Assembly (NCBI GenBank): GCA_043813955.1
Contig: JBDRKN010000016.1
Span: 1 to 25,123, forward strand
Reading direction: 5' to 3'
Length of the DNA stretch: 25,123 bases
Source of the DNA: JBDRKN01 sp043813955
Lineage (GTDB): Bacteria > Patescibacteriota > Patescibacteriia > Patescibacteriales > Patescibacteriaceae
Positions 7,214-14,153 of this stretch are shown here, piece after piece. How positions within the stretch are numbered: the first letter of the stretch is position 1; the number at the start of each line of letters is the position of its first letter. The notes beneath the pieces are model-generated. The model worked only from the letters and a program-made list of their open reading frames with translations. It was not told the DNA's origin and did not search any database. The translations under genes were made by a program, and so were the position numbers.

Positions 7214-7337
7214 GGATAAAAACATATCAAACAATCACTTTTTTTTATAACACCTCTACCTATGATTATACATGGCTATAACAACAAATATTCTAATACT
7301 GTATGCTATCGGGGTAAAAACTATCACAGTTTGGTTA

Positions 7338-8603
7338 TTAATGGCCATATTTAAACTTAATAAACGGTACAAGTACTGCTGGAATAAAATAGATATTATT
7401 TTCTTTCTTTAAAACATCTTTAGTTATAATCAATTTTCTGCCAACATTATTATAGCGATCATCAAAATTTTTCATCATCACTGGCACATTTACCTTATTC
7501 CTATACTTAACCTCGCATAACATCAGCTTATTATCCTTATCTTCAACTACAAAATCAATCTCAGCTCCTCCAGTGGTTCTATAAAAATGAATATATTCTC
7601 TATCATATTGAATTGCTAAAGTATTATAAATAAAATTTTCAATTATCTCACCTTGTCCATCTAACATTACATCAAAAGATCTTAAAAGATAATTTCTAAT
7701 GCCAATATCTGAAACATACACTTTCGGCATTTTAGAAATTTCTGATCTAATATTTTTAAAATATGGGGTAACTAAATCAATAATATAAGTACCAACCAAA
7801 ATCTCTAAATATTTTTTTAATGTGTTAATTGAAATATTGGCAGTGTTGGACAACTCGTCCTTGTTGGCCAATTGCCCTATTTGACCTACTAAAATTTTAA
7901 TCAAACTATTAAAGCCGGCAACATTTTCCACATTTAATTGATTAATAATATCTTTTTCAATATATACTTTAATTACAGACTTAAGTACTGTTTCCTTTTC
8001 TTCCATGCCTTGAGTAGTAAGAACTTCTGGGTAGCCGCCATAAGTTAAATATTCACTAAGATTTAATTCCAACTTAGGTTTAAAAGTTTTAAAAAATAAT
8101 TCCAGCTTATCAAAATCAACAAGATCTAAATAATTTGTATCAGCACCTTCATGATAATCAAAATATTCCTTAAAATTAATCCTATCAACATTAAAATGAA
8201 TTGCCCGACCAGTTAAATATTCTGAATTTTTGTTTATCTCTAAAGTGCTTGAGCCACTCACAATTAATTGCAATTTATTCTTATATTTATCAAAAATATT
8301 CTTAAGTAATATACCAGCCTCTTCTATAACTTGAAATTCATCAATCATTAGATAAATAAATTCATTGGGAAAATTAAAATATTGTTCTAAATACAATTCT
8401 AAACTAGCTGAACTTTTTAAAATTGATTTATTGTCAATTTCATCCGCCAGCAAATAAGCAACTTTTGCACCATCTTTTTCTAAATCTTTTTTAATCTCTT
8501 TAAGCAAATACGTTTTTCCAACTTGTCTTGCTCCCTTGATAATCAAAATTTTCTCTTTACCTAGCCAAGGTTTTATTTTTTGTAATATTTCTCTTTTTAT
8601 CAT
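7338..8603 (-). CDS. AAA-family ATPase with DUF4143-type C-terminal domain
   Basis: A 421-residue P-loop ATPase. Walker A is GARQVGKT (24-31) and Walker B is IYLMIDEFQ (83-91, Asp88-Glu89). The sensor strand LIVSGSSTLEI and the YLTGRAIHFNVDRINFKEY segment follow, as in the AAA_14 family. The C-terminal half has YLTYGGYPEV, a winged-helix-like region, then KVYVSDIGIRNYLL and AEIDFVVEDKDNKLMLCEVKYR, typical of DUF4143; the last part resembles a nuclease-like fold. These proteins are very common in archaea and anaerobic bacteria, often in variable gene positions, and their function is not settled. This copy splits nrdR from ftsZ, has its own promoter and terminator, and looks more AT-rich than its neighbours by eye, all suggesting an acquired gene. 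Confidence 0.9.
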   Translation of the reverse strand: MIKREILQKIKPWLGKEKILIIKGARQVGKTYLLKEIKKDLEKDGAKVAYLLADEIDNKSILKSSASLELYLEQYFNFPNEFIYLMIDEFQVIEEAGILLKNIFDKYKNKLQLIVSGSSTLEINKNSEYLTGRAIHFNVDRINFKEYFDYHEGADTNYLDLVDFDKLELFFKTFKPKLELNLSEYLTYGGYPEVLTTQGMEEKETVLKSVIKVYIEKDIINQLNVENVAGFNSLIKILVGQIGQLANKDELSNTANISINTLKKYLEILVGTYIIDLVTPYFKNIRSEISKMPKVYVSDIGIRNYLLRSFDVMLDGQGEIIENFIYNTLAIQYDREYIHFYRTTGGAEIDFVVEDKDNKLMLCEVKYRNKVNVPVMMKNFDDRYNNVGRKLIITKDVLKKENNIYFIPAVLVPFIKFKYGH

Positions 8604-8623
8604 ATATTTTACTTTATAGTAGA

Positions 8624-8652
8624 ATTATATCATAGATTTGATAGAAAAACAA
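8624..8652 (-). promoter_or_regulatory. Promoter of the ATPase gene
   Basis: On the minus strand, TTGTTT (8647-8652) is followed by exactly 17 nt and a perfect TATAAT (8624-8629), 20 nt before the ATG at 8603. It lies downstream of the ftsZ terminator, so the ATPase gene forms its own transcription unit. Confidence 0.65.
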
Positions 8653-8678
8653 TAGAAAACTATCAATGCACTGATAAT

Positions 8679-8702
8679 AAAACAGGGTTTTCACCCTGTT
8701 TT
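8679..8702. terminator. Rho-independent terminator after ftsZ
   Basis: A 9-bp perfect stem (AAAACAGGG at 8679-8687 paired with CCCTGTTTT at 8694-8702) has a 6-nt loop. On the minus strand it ends in TTTTATTAT, which suits termination of the ftsZ transcript 30 nt after its stop. The plus-strand copy also ends in a T run, but no plus-strand gene lies before it. Confidence 0.8.
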
Positions 8703-8731
8703 TGTGTATATTTTTTAAATTTTAGCTAATA

Positions 8732-9904
8732 TTACATCATTTTCTTCCTAATAAACGCAGGAATCCCCAGCTCGTCATCCTCATCTATTTCTTCTGCGAC
8801 AGGTTTTGTCCTAGCTGGTTCTGCCTGAGCTGCCCTTAGTGCAGAAGTCTTTTTCCTAGGCTTTTCTGCTTTAAGCTGCTCTTCCTCTATAAAGACGCTC
8901 GGAGTATACGACGGCTCTTCAGTTATTAGAGTAGAGCCAAGAGATGATTTAGCGCTGTTAAATCCTGTTGCCACAACCGTAATCTTGATTTCATCCTTTA
9001 GATTTTCATCAATGCCTGCTCCAAATATAATCTTAGCTTCTTCATCAGCAGATGAAGTAATAATCTTAGCTGCTTCATTGACTTCGGACATTGTCAAGCT
9101 TGGACCGCCAAAGATTGTAAAGAGAATACCCTTAGCTCCTTCAATAGACATTTCAAGCAAAGGAGAATTGACTGCAGCCTTGGCTGCCTCTACAGCCTTA
9201 TTCTCTCCGCTAGCAGTGCCAATACCCATAAGCGCGCTTCCTGCATTAGCCATGATTGATTTAATATCAGAAAAGTCAACATTGATCATGGCATGCACAG
9301 AAATGATTTCAGCAATTCCCTGAACGCCCTGCCTTAAAACTTCATCAACTGTCATAAAGGCATCAAGGATGCTGGTCTTCTTTTCAATTACCTGCAAAAT
9401 CTTGTCATTTTGGATAGTTATGACAGCGTCCACCTTGTCAGCTAATTCAGCTATGCCACGCTCGGCAATATTTCTGCGCTGGCTGCCTTCAAAAGAAAAT
9501 GGCTTAGTAACAACTGCTACAGTCAAGGCTCCTATATCTTTGGCAACTTCAGCAATGACAGGCGAAGAGCCTGTGCCAGTTCCTCCTCCCATGCCGCAGG
9601 TAATAAAAACCATATTGGCGTCTTTAAGAACGTCCCTGATTTCATTCTGCGCTTCTTCTGCAGACTGGCGTCCTAATTCAGGGTTCATTCCCGCGCCTAA
9701 ACCGCGGGTAATAGACTTGCCAATATGAACCTTATGAGGCGCCTTGCTATAATGCAAAGCTTGCACGTCAGTATTAATGGTAATGAAATCCACACCCTTA
9801 ATACCGCAATCTATCATTCGATTAACCGCGCTTCCTCCAGATCCGCCTACGCCAACTACTTTAATCTTAGCGAAGGTTTCTACTATTGGTTTTATTTCAG
9901 CCAT
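8732..9904 (-). CDS. ftsZ: Cell division protein FtsZ
   Basis: A 390-residue tubulin-like GTPase that forms the division ring. The nucleotide-binding N-terminus IKVVGVGGSGGSAVNRMI, the tubulin signature GGGTGTGSSP (106-115, with Ser-Ser where most bacteria have Ala-Ala), NTDVQAL, and the T7 synergy loop around VDFSDIKSIM are all present. A variable linker rich in Ala, Lys and Glu (about 335-375) leads to the conserved C-terminal peptide DDELGIPAFIRKKMM, the docking site for FtsA. Length and layout are normal. It lies downstream of ftsA with a 100-nt gap that contains a good promoter (9937-9965), and a terminator follows. Confidence 0.98.
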   Translation of the reverse strand: MAEIKPIVETFAKIKVVGVGGSGGSAVNRMIDCGIKGVDFITINTDVQALHYSKAPHKVHIGKSITRGLGAGMNPELGRQSAEEAQNEIRDVLKDANMVFITCGMGGGTGTGSSPVIAEVAKDIGALTVAVVTKPFSFEGSQRRNIAERGIAELADKVDAVITIQNDKILQVIEKKTSILDAFMTVDEVLRQGVQGIAEIISVHAMINVDFSDIKSIMANAGSALMGIGTASGENKAVEAAKAAVNSPLLEMSIEGAKGILFTIFGGPSLTMSEVNEAAKIITSSADEEAKIIFGAGIDENLKDEIKITVVATGFNSAKSSLGSTLITEEPSYTPSVFIEEEQLKAEKPRKKTSALRAAQAEPARTKPVAEEIDEDDELGIPAFIRKKMM

Positions 9905-9936
9905 ATTTTTAATAAAAAAAATAAACCTTTAATATA

Positions 9937-9965
9937 ATTGTATACCAAAATTTAAAAATGTTCAA
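9937..9965 (-). promoter_or_regulatory. Promoter of ftsZ in the ftsA-ftsZ gap
   Basis: On the minus strand, TTGAAC (9960-9965) is followed by a 17-nt spacer and TACAAT (9937-9942), 32 nt before the ftsZ ATG. Both hexamers match sigma-70 consensus at 5 of 6 (-10) and 4 of 6 (-35) positions. It would allow FtsZ to be made in excess over FtsA, as is usual in bacteria. Confidence 0.6.
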
Positions 9966-10004
9966 GTATTTTATCTACTTGATTAAATTTTGTGTACAAC
10001 GCAT

Positions 10005-11264
10005 TTAAGGCTTAAAAATTGAAAATATTTTTTTAACTGCATGCTTTATCTGTCCAGCTATCGCGCCTACTGGGAGATGGCCTCCTTTTTCTGTTTTAGT
10101 AAGCTGATCACCCCAAGTTACAAGGCCTAAAGCAGTCAAATATTCCAGATCATTTACTTTGTCAATAACTGTGGCTATATTTTTGTTGCTACCCAAGCTT
10201 ACTGGCAGGCGCAAAACGCGCTTAGCAGTATCTACAATATCAATTAGCTTAGAACCGCCTCCGACCAAAACTGCGCCAGCAGGCAGCATTCCTGAACGAT
10301 CAATTTTTTTGAACTCCTGGTCAACCTTTTCTAAAATCTCCTCTACTCTGGCTTCAATAATCTCTGCCACATATCTGCGGGAAATAACAGTAGTGTCATC
10401 GCTCAAATTCTCCTCATTAATTAAATCAACAATATCAACTTCATCCTTTTTGTTAAACTGGCTGGCTTTGGCATTGCCATATTTAATCTTAATTTTTTCA
10501 GCCAAGGTAATCGGGCAGCGCAAGCCAATAGCAATGTCAGAGGTAATATGGCTTGAGCCAATCGGCAAAACAGCTGTATGCAATAATTCACCCTCTTCAA
10601 ACAAAGCAATGCTGGTAGTTGAAGCTCCGATATTAACCAAAGCCACTCCAAGCTCTTTTTGTTTTGGCTCCAGCACTACTGAAGAAGTAGCAAGGGCTGA
10701 AAAAACCAAATCTTCAATATTAAGGCCAGCATGGTCAATGGCTTTTGTAAAATTCTTTATCTGACTGGTCAAATTCTGAATAATCAATGTTTCTACTTCA
10801 AGCCGGACGCCTGTCATTCCTACAGGATTTTTAACAAATTCCTGATTGTCTACCTTAAATTCTACAGGAATGACGTGAAGAATATCATAATTTTGAGGAA
10901 CAGACAGGGCCTGAGCTGCTTCAATCGCCCTATTAACATCTTCCTGGTTAATTTCACTGTCGCTGCGGCTAACAGCCACTACGCCCCTGCTGCGCTCGCA
11001 TTTTAAATTAGGCCCGTTAATCCCAATCCAGACATCATTAACAGCTACGCCAATCAGCCTTTCTGCTTTTTCAAGGCACGCAGAAATAGATGAAGTTGCA
11101 TCTTCAATGCTGTTAATTACTCCTTTGTTAATACCGCTGGCCGGACTGGATACTGCGCCAATAATCTGAAGCTTGTCTCCTGTATCTGTCAAAACTCTTT
11201 GCCCTACTACTAGTCTGATTTCTGTTGAGCCAATGTCCAGGCCTGCAATAATTTTTTCCCTCAT
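10005..11264 (-). CDS. ftsA: Cell division protein FtsA
   Basis: A 419-residue actin-like ATPase that tethers FtsZ to the membrane. The phosphate-binding loop IIAGLDIGSTEIRLVVG opens the protein. The FtsA-specific 1C region follows with LHVIPVEFKVDNQEFVKNPVGMTG, then the second phosphate loop VALVNIGASTTSIALF and the adenosine motif AVLVGGGSKLIDI. The last residues (GQIKHAVKKIFSIFKP) form an amphipathic helix, as expected for membrane attachment. It begins 9 nt after dgkA ends, so it belongs to the ybeY-dgkA-ftsA transcript. Confidence 0.97.
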   Translation of the reverse strand: MREKIIAGLDIGSTEIRLVVGQRVLTDTGDKLQIIGAVSSPASGINKGVINSIEDATSSISACLEKAERLIGVAVNDVWIGINGPNLKCERSRGVVAVSRSDSEINQEDVNRAIEAAQALSVPQNYDILHVIPVEFKVDNQEFVKNPVGMTGVRLEVETLIIQNLTSQIKNFTKAIDHAGLNIEDLVFSALATSSVVLEPKQKELGVALVNIGASTTSIALFEEGELLHTAVLPIGSSHITSDIAIGLRCPITLAEKIKIKYGNAKASQFNKKDEVDIVDLINEENLSDDTTVISRRYVAEIIEARVEEILEKVDQEFKKIDRSGMLPAGAVLVGGGSKLIDIVDTAKRVLRLPVSLGSNKNIATVIDKVNDLEYLTALGLVTWGDQLTKTEKGGHLPVGAIAGQIKHAVKKIFSIFKP

Positions 11265-11273
11265 ATTTTAAAG

Positions 11274-11639
11274 TTATAGCCAATTCCACCAATGATGGCC
11301 AAAAAGAATTAAGCCGGCTGACACTGCTATTAATGAAGCTATCAGGACAGCAGTGGCCACCATATCCTTGATTATTTTAACATAATGGTCAAGCTTTGGC
11401 TTAAGTATGTCTGATATAAGCTCCACTGCGCTGTTAATAACCTCCATTAGCAAGACCAATCCTATTACTATTATTAAAATTGTTAATTCTAAATAGCTAA
11501 ATCCTGACCAAATAGCTAAAACAATAACCACAATTCCTGCAAATATTTCAATTTTAAAATTTTGCTCTTCTCGCAGGACCTTAACCAGCCCTCTCCATGC
11601 ATAAATAAAACTTTTGAACAACCTCTTTATTCTAATCAT
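11274..11639 (-). CDS. dgkA: Diacylglycerol kinase / undecaprenol kinase (DgkA family)
   Basis: A 121-residue integral membrane lipid kinase, the usual length for the family. Conserved EEQNF (Glu24, Glu25, Asn27) precedes three transmembrane helices. The catalytic signature MEVINSAVELISD carries Glu66, Asn69, Glu73 and Asp77, followed by His85 and the Lys91-Asp92 pair in KIIKDMVATAV. Gram-positive-type members phosphorylate undecaprenol and thus feed the carrier for cell-wall precursors, while proteobacterial ones act on diacylglycerol; which substrate is used here cannot be told from sequence. Its start overlaps the ybeY stop by 4 nt (ATGA), so the two are translationally coupled. The ybeY-dgkA pair is a widely conserved arrangement. 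Confidence 0.93.
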   Translation of the reverse strand: MIRIKRLFKSFIYAWRGLVKVLREEQNFKIEIFAGIVVIVLAIWSGFSYLELTILIIVIGLVLLMEVINSAVELISDILKPKLDHYVKIIKDMVATAVLIASLIAVSAGLILFGHHWWNWL

Positions 11640-12058
11640 AATTTAAGATTTGTTATAAACTGGGCAGCCAATTTGTCCATTTTAGCCGACTGCTGCGCTG
11701 TCTTATGATCATAACCTGCTAAATGCAGCAATCCGTGGACTAAAATATATATTAATTCTTCCTGAACGCTGTGCTTTAAGCTCTTGGCCTGGCGCTTGAT
11801 TTGCTGAAAGTCAATAATTATTTCTCCTAAAAAATTCTTTTGCAATATTACGCTCTCTTTATCGCAAAATGATAATACATCAGTTATTTTGTCAATTTTG
11901 CGATACTGCTTATTTAAACTCCTTATCAAGCTATCTCCTACAAAAACAATAGATACCTGCTGATTGGATAATTTATGCTTAAGCAAAAACTTGCTTGCCG
12001 CCTTATTAACTAAAGCCAGGTTAATTTTGCTCCTTGTTTTGTTATTAACTTCAACCAC
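11636..12058 (-). CDS. ybeY: Endoribonuclease YbeY (16S rRNA maturation and ribosome quality control)
   Basis: A 140-residue metal-dependent endoribonuclease. The zinc-binding signature HGLLHLAGYDH supplies His108, His112 and His118. The preceding conserved strands INDVLSF-like KITDVLSF and LGEIIIDF are present. YbeY acts in 16S rRNA 3'-end maturation and in removing defective ribosomes. The best start is a GTG at 12058, just after the stop of the upstream membrane-protein gene (2 nt between); no Shine-Dalgarno sequence is visible. The gene ends in TGA within an ATGA overlap with dgkA, which also shows that UGA is a normal stop in this genome. Confidence 0.95.
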   Translation of the reverse strand: MVEVNNKTRSKINLALVNKAASKFLLKHKLSNQQVSIVFVGDSLIRSLNKQYRKIDKITDVLSFCDKESVILQKNFLGEIIIDFQQIKRQAKSLKHSVQEELIYILVHGLLHLAGYDHKTAQQSAKMDKLAAQFITNLKL

Positions 12059-12060
12059 CT

Positions 12061-13374
12061 TTATTGAATTACAAAACTGTTAATCATTGCATTAAAAATA
12101 TTAAGATAGTCAAGAACATTATCTGTGCCAGGATAATACTGCAACATAAATATTTCCTTAGTATCAAAGCCCTGAATATAGATATATAATCCGTCTTTTG
12201 TCTTAATGCCTTGCCAGCTCTCAGCATTTAGAACCAAACTGCTATCAATGTAGCTTATATTAAAATTATCCTTATACCATGTTTCAACAGTTGACTGCTT
12301 GGCATTAAGCATTGCCAAAACATTTACAAACTGATTGTCAGGATTGCGGAAAATTACTGAATCCTTGTTATCATTAGCTTCTACTGCCCACTGGCTTGGA
12401 TAAATAATTAAATAATCATATATTTCGTTAAGATAGCTTGAAATCTTCGGGCTGTCAATAAGTTTGTCATTGCCGTTTGGATTGTACAGGCTGCTAACTT
12501 CAGCCGCATCTCCATATCCGTCATTGTCAGAATCAGCGCTTTCCTTGTCAGATCCAAGCAAATCTTCTTCTAAATCAGTAAGCCCGTCATTATCTCTGTC
12601 ATCTGATATGACCAGTTCTTCTTTTGTACCTTCCAAAACAATACTATCAATCTTCCATAGGTCATTTTCCTTAGACAGCTCTATTGTGCCTAATAATTCC
12701 TGATCTTGATTGATTAATAACAATACAGAGCGATTACCTGCAATTTCTTCAGTAATTTTCTCATTTCCGTCAAGCTCTGCTGATTCAGCCTGTATTAATT
12801 TATCTGCTTCAGCTTCATTGCCTGGAGATCCAACCATTAGCTTGTCAGCCTCTGCTTGCTGAATTTTTTTCTGGCTTCCGTATTCGCTTACTAAATTAAA
12901 ATAATCATCAAAATTAGAAACATTGGCTAGTCCAGCTATGTATTTGGCATAAACTTCTTTTGGAGTATCTATAATCTCTGCTGGCAGTTCAGGCTCTTGA
13001 ATATCTATGCCAGGTTCTTTCACAACAAGAAGTTCCTTGGATTTTTCTGGCTGCTTTTGCTCTTCAAGCAAATATGGCTTTAAAATATATAAATAGACGC
13101 CAGCAGATACGCTTACTAAAAAAACAAAGCTAATAATCATAACTAGCAAGCCGGCAACTTTGTTGCTTCTGCCGGCAATGGGATGGTAATCCCTAAATTC
13201 CTTTGGCATTGACTGCACTCCTGCAACTGTTTCAGGCTTGGCCGCATGCGGAAGCTCTATGCCTAATTCTGGCTTAGCTTTAATTGGCTCTGATGGAGCC
13301 TGAACTGGAACAGGCTTAGGCACAATTGGCTGTTCAGCATCTATTTTAGGGATTGTTTCTTTATCATCAAACAT
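12061..13374 (-). CDS. Single-pass membrane protein with calcium-binding type-3 repeats and PsbP-like C-terminus
   Basis: A 437-residue protein without an assigned function. The cytoplasmic N-terminus (1 to about 70) is Pro-, Glu- and Lys-rich. One transmembrane helix follows at about 75-97 (LLVMIISFVFLVSVSAGVYL). The outer part has a helical region rich in Ala, Glu and Asp (about 135-250), then two thrombospondin type-3-like calcium loops (DRDNDGLTDLEE and DSDNDGYGDAAE). A C-terminal domain (about 310-437, YLIIYPSQWAVE...) resembles PsbP/DUF-type beta folds that begin with a YPxxW strand. It shares its architecture (Pro-rich tail, helix, acidic region, type-3 repeats) with the next protein upstream, suggesting an old duplication. 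A role in the cell envelope is inferred. Confidence 0.75.
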   Translation of the reverse strand: MFDDKETIPKIDAEQPIVPKPVPVQAPSEPIKAKPELGIELPHAAKPETVAGVQSMPKEFRDYHPIAGRSNKVAGLLVMIISFVFLVSVSAGVYLYILKPYLLEEQKQPEKSKELLVVKEPGIDIQEPELPAEIIDTPKEVYAKYIAGLANVSNFDDYFNLVSEYGSQKKIQQAEADKLMVGSPGNEAEADKLIQAESAELDGNEKITEEIAGNRSVLLLINQDQELLGTIELSKENDLWKIDSIVLEGTKEELVISDDRDNDGLTDLEEDLLGSDKESADSDNDGYGDAAEVSSLYNPNGNDKLIDSPKISSYLNEIYDYLIIYPSQWAVEANDNKDSVIFRNPDNQFVNVLAMLNAKQSTVETWYKDNFNISYIDSSLVLNAESWQGIKTKDGLYIYIQGFDTKEIFMLQYYPGTDNVLDYLNIFNAMINSFVIQ

Positions 13375-13391
13375 AAATTTATAATAAAAAT

Positions 13392-14105
13392 TTAATTTTC
13401 AATTGATAGATTGCCAGAACCATTTGGATTATATCCTCCCCTTACCTCCTGGCCGTCAAGATAAGTGTCTCCGTCTGTATCAGGATCAAGCGGATTTGTG
13501 TTATAGAACTCAATTTCTTCCTTGTCGCTCAAGCCATCATCATCAGAATCAACTAAAAACCTATTAGTGCCCAACTCTGCTTCCTGCTCATCAGTCAAGC
13601 CATCTCCGTCATAATCAGCTGTGTCTTCAGGTTCTTCTGCTATGGTGGAAAGCTCTTCTTCTTCCATAAGATCATCACCTAATTCAGCTTCTTCTTCAAA
13701 CTCATCAATTTCTATGTCTTGTATATAGAATTCATCCTGTTCTGTAATATCAGCGCTTGTATCATTGATTTCATTAGCTTGTTCAAACCTTGGCTTTAAA
13801 ACCTTTTGATAAATAAAAACTCCTGCAACCAACACTACTATAAGGGTAATGATGCCTAAGACAAGGTATTTTAAGGTTCCGCCTGTTTTCATTGGCGGCT
13901 CAATGCTTAACGGCTGTCTTGGTCCAGGCCTGGCTGGCGGCTGCATTTGCTGAGTCTCCCTAGCCAGCCCTGCTGGCGGCCTTTCAACATCAGCAAAAAT
14001 ATCCTCTGCTGATTTATTTGTGCCAGGCACAGGAACTTGCGGAAAAATCTGCGCAGATTGGACATTTCCTTGGCCAGGCTGTGCTGGTTGTCGGTTCTCA
14101 AACAT
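13392..14105 (-). CDS. Single-pass membrane protein with C-terminal calcium-binding type-3 repeats
   Basis: A 237-residue protein. The N-terminus (about 1-75) is Pro- and Gln-rich and probably cytoplasmic. A transmembrane helix lies at about 80-103 (LKYLVLGIITLIVVLVAGVF). A strongly acidic stretch follows (about 125-165), then three tandem calcium loops of the thrombospondin type-3 kind (DYDGDGLTDEQE, DSDDDGLSDKEE and DTDGDTYLDGQE), and it ends at NPNGSGNLS. Such repeats bind calcium and stiffen secreted proteins. I do not recognise a specific function. A possible internal promoter with a perfect TATAAT lies just upstream (14123-14152), so this gene and those after it could be transcribed independently of the giant surface genes. 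Confidence 0.75.
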   Translation of the reverse strand: MFENRQPAQPGQGNVQSAQIFPQVPVPGTNKSAEDIFADVERPPAGLARETQQMQPPARPGPRQPLSIEPPMKTGGTLKYLVLGIITLIVVLVAGVFIYQKVLKPRFEQANEINDTSADITEQDEFYIQDIEIDEFEEEAELGDDLMEEEELSTIAEEPEDTADYDGDGLTDEQEAELGTNRFLVDSDDDGLSDKEEIEFYNTNPLDPDTDGDTYLDGQEVRGGYNPNGSGNLSIEN

Positions 14106-14122
14106 ATAGTTAATTTAATATT

Positions 14123-14152
14123 ATTATATCACCTTTTTTTAATATTTAACAA
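14123..14152 (-). promoter_or_regulatory. Possible internal promoter before the type-3-repeat membrane proteins
   Basis: On the minus strand, TTGTTA (14147-14152) is followed by an 18-nt spacer and TATAAT (14123-14128), 17 nt before the ATG at 14105. It begins just past the stop of the 1814-residue protein. The region is very AT-rich, so chance matches are possible. Confidence 0.4.
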
Positions 14153-14153
14153 T

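Larger units (their letters stand above)
7003..7337. other. Intergenic region with the nrd control region and the end of the ATPase transcript
   Basis: This 335-nt stretch has no convincing gene. Its left half (about 7003-7110) is the leader and operator region of nrdR-nrdD-nrdG, including two NrdR boxes. A hairpin with a T-rich tail at 7170-7213 ends the transcript of the ATPase gene. Between 7214 and 7337 I see no recognisable element. A 30-codon plus-strand ORF there (7262-7354) has no family signature and runs into the end of the ATPase gene. Confidence 0.7.

Noticed and set aside
7262..7354. A 30-codon plus-strand ORF between the ATPase stop and the NrdR boxes
   Set aside because: No start signal, no family similarity, and it overlaps the 3' end of the ATPase gene.
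10159..10764. A 201-codon plus-strand ORF antisense to ftsA
   Set aside because: It lies wholly inside ftsA, whose protein matches its family along its full length; the antisense protein shows no family motif and is Ser/Thr-rich as expected for a shadow frame.
11636..12058. Possible recoding of UGA as glycine, as in SR1/Gracilibacteria
   Set aside because: ybeY ends at a TGA that gives the correct family length and overlaps the dgkA start; reading through it would make no sense.
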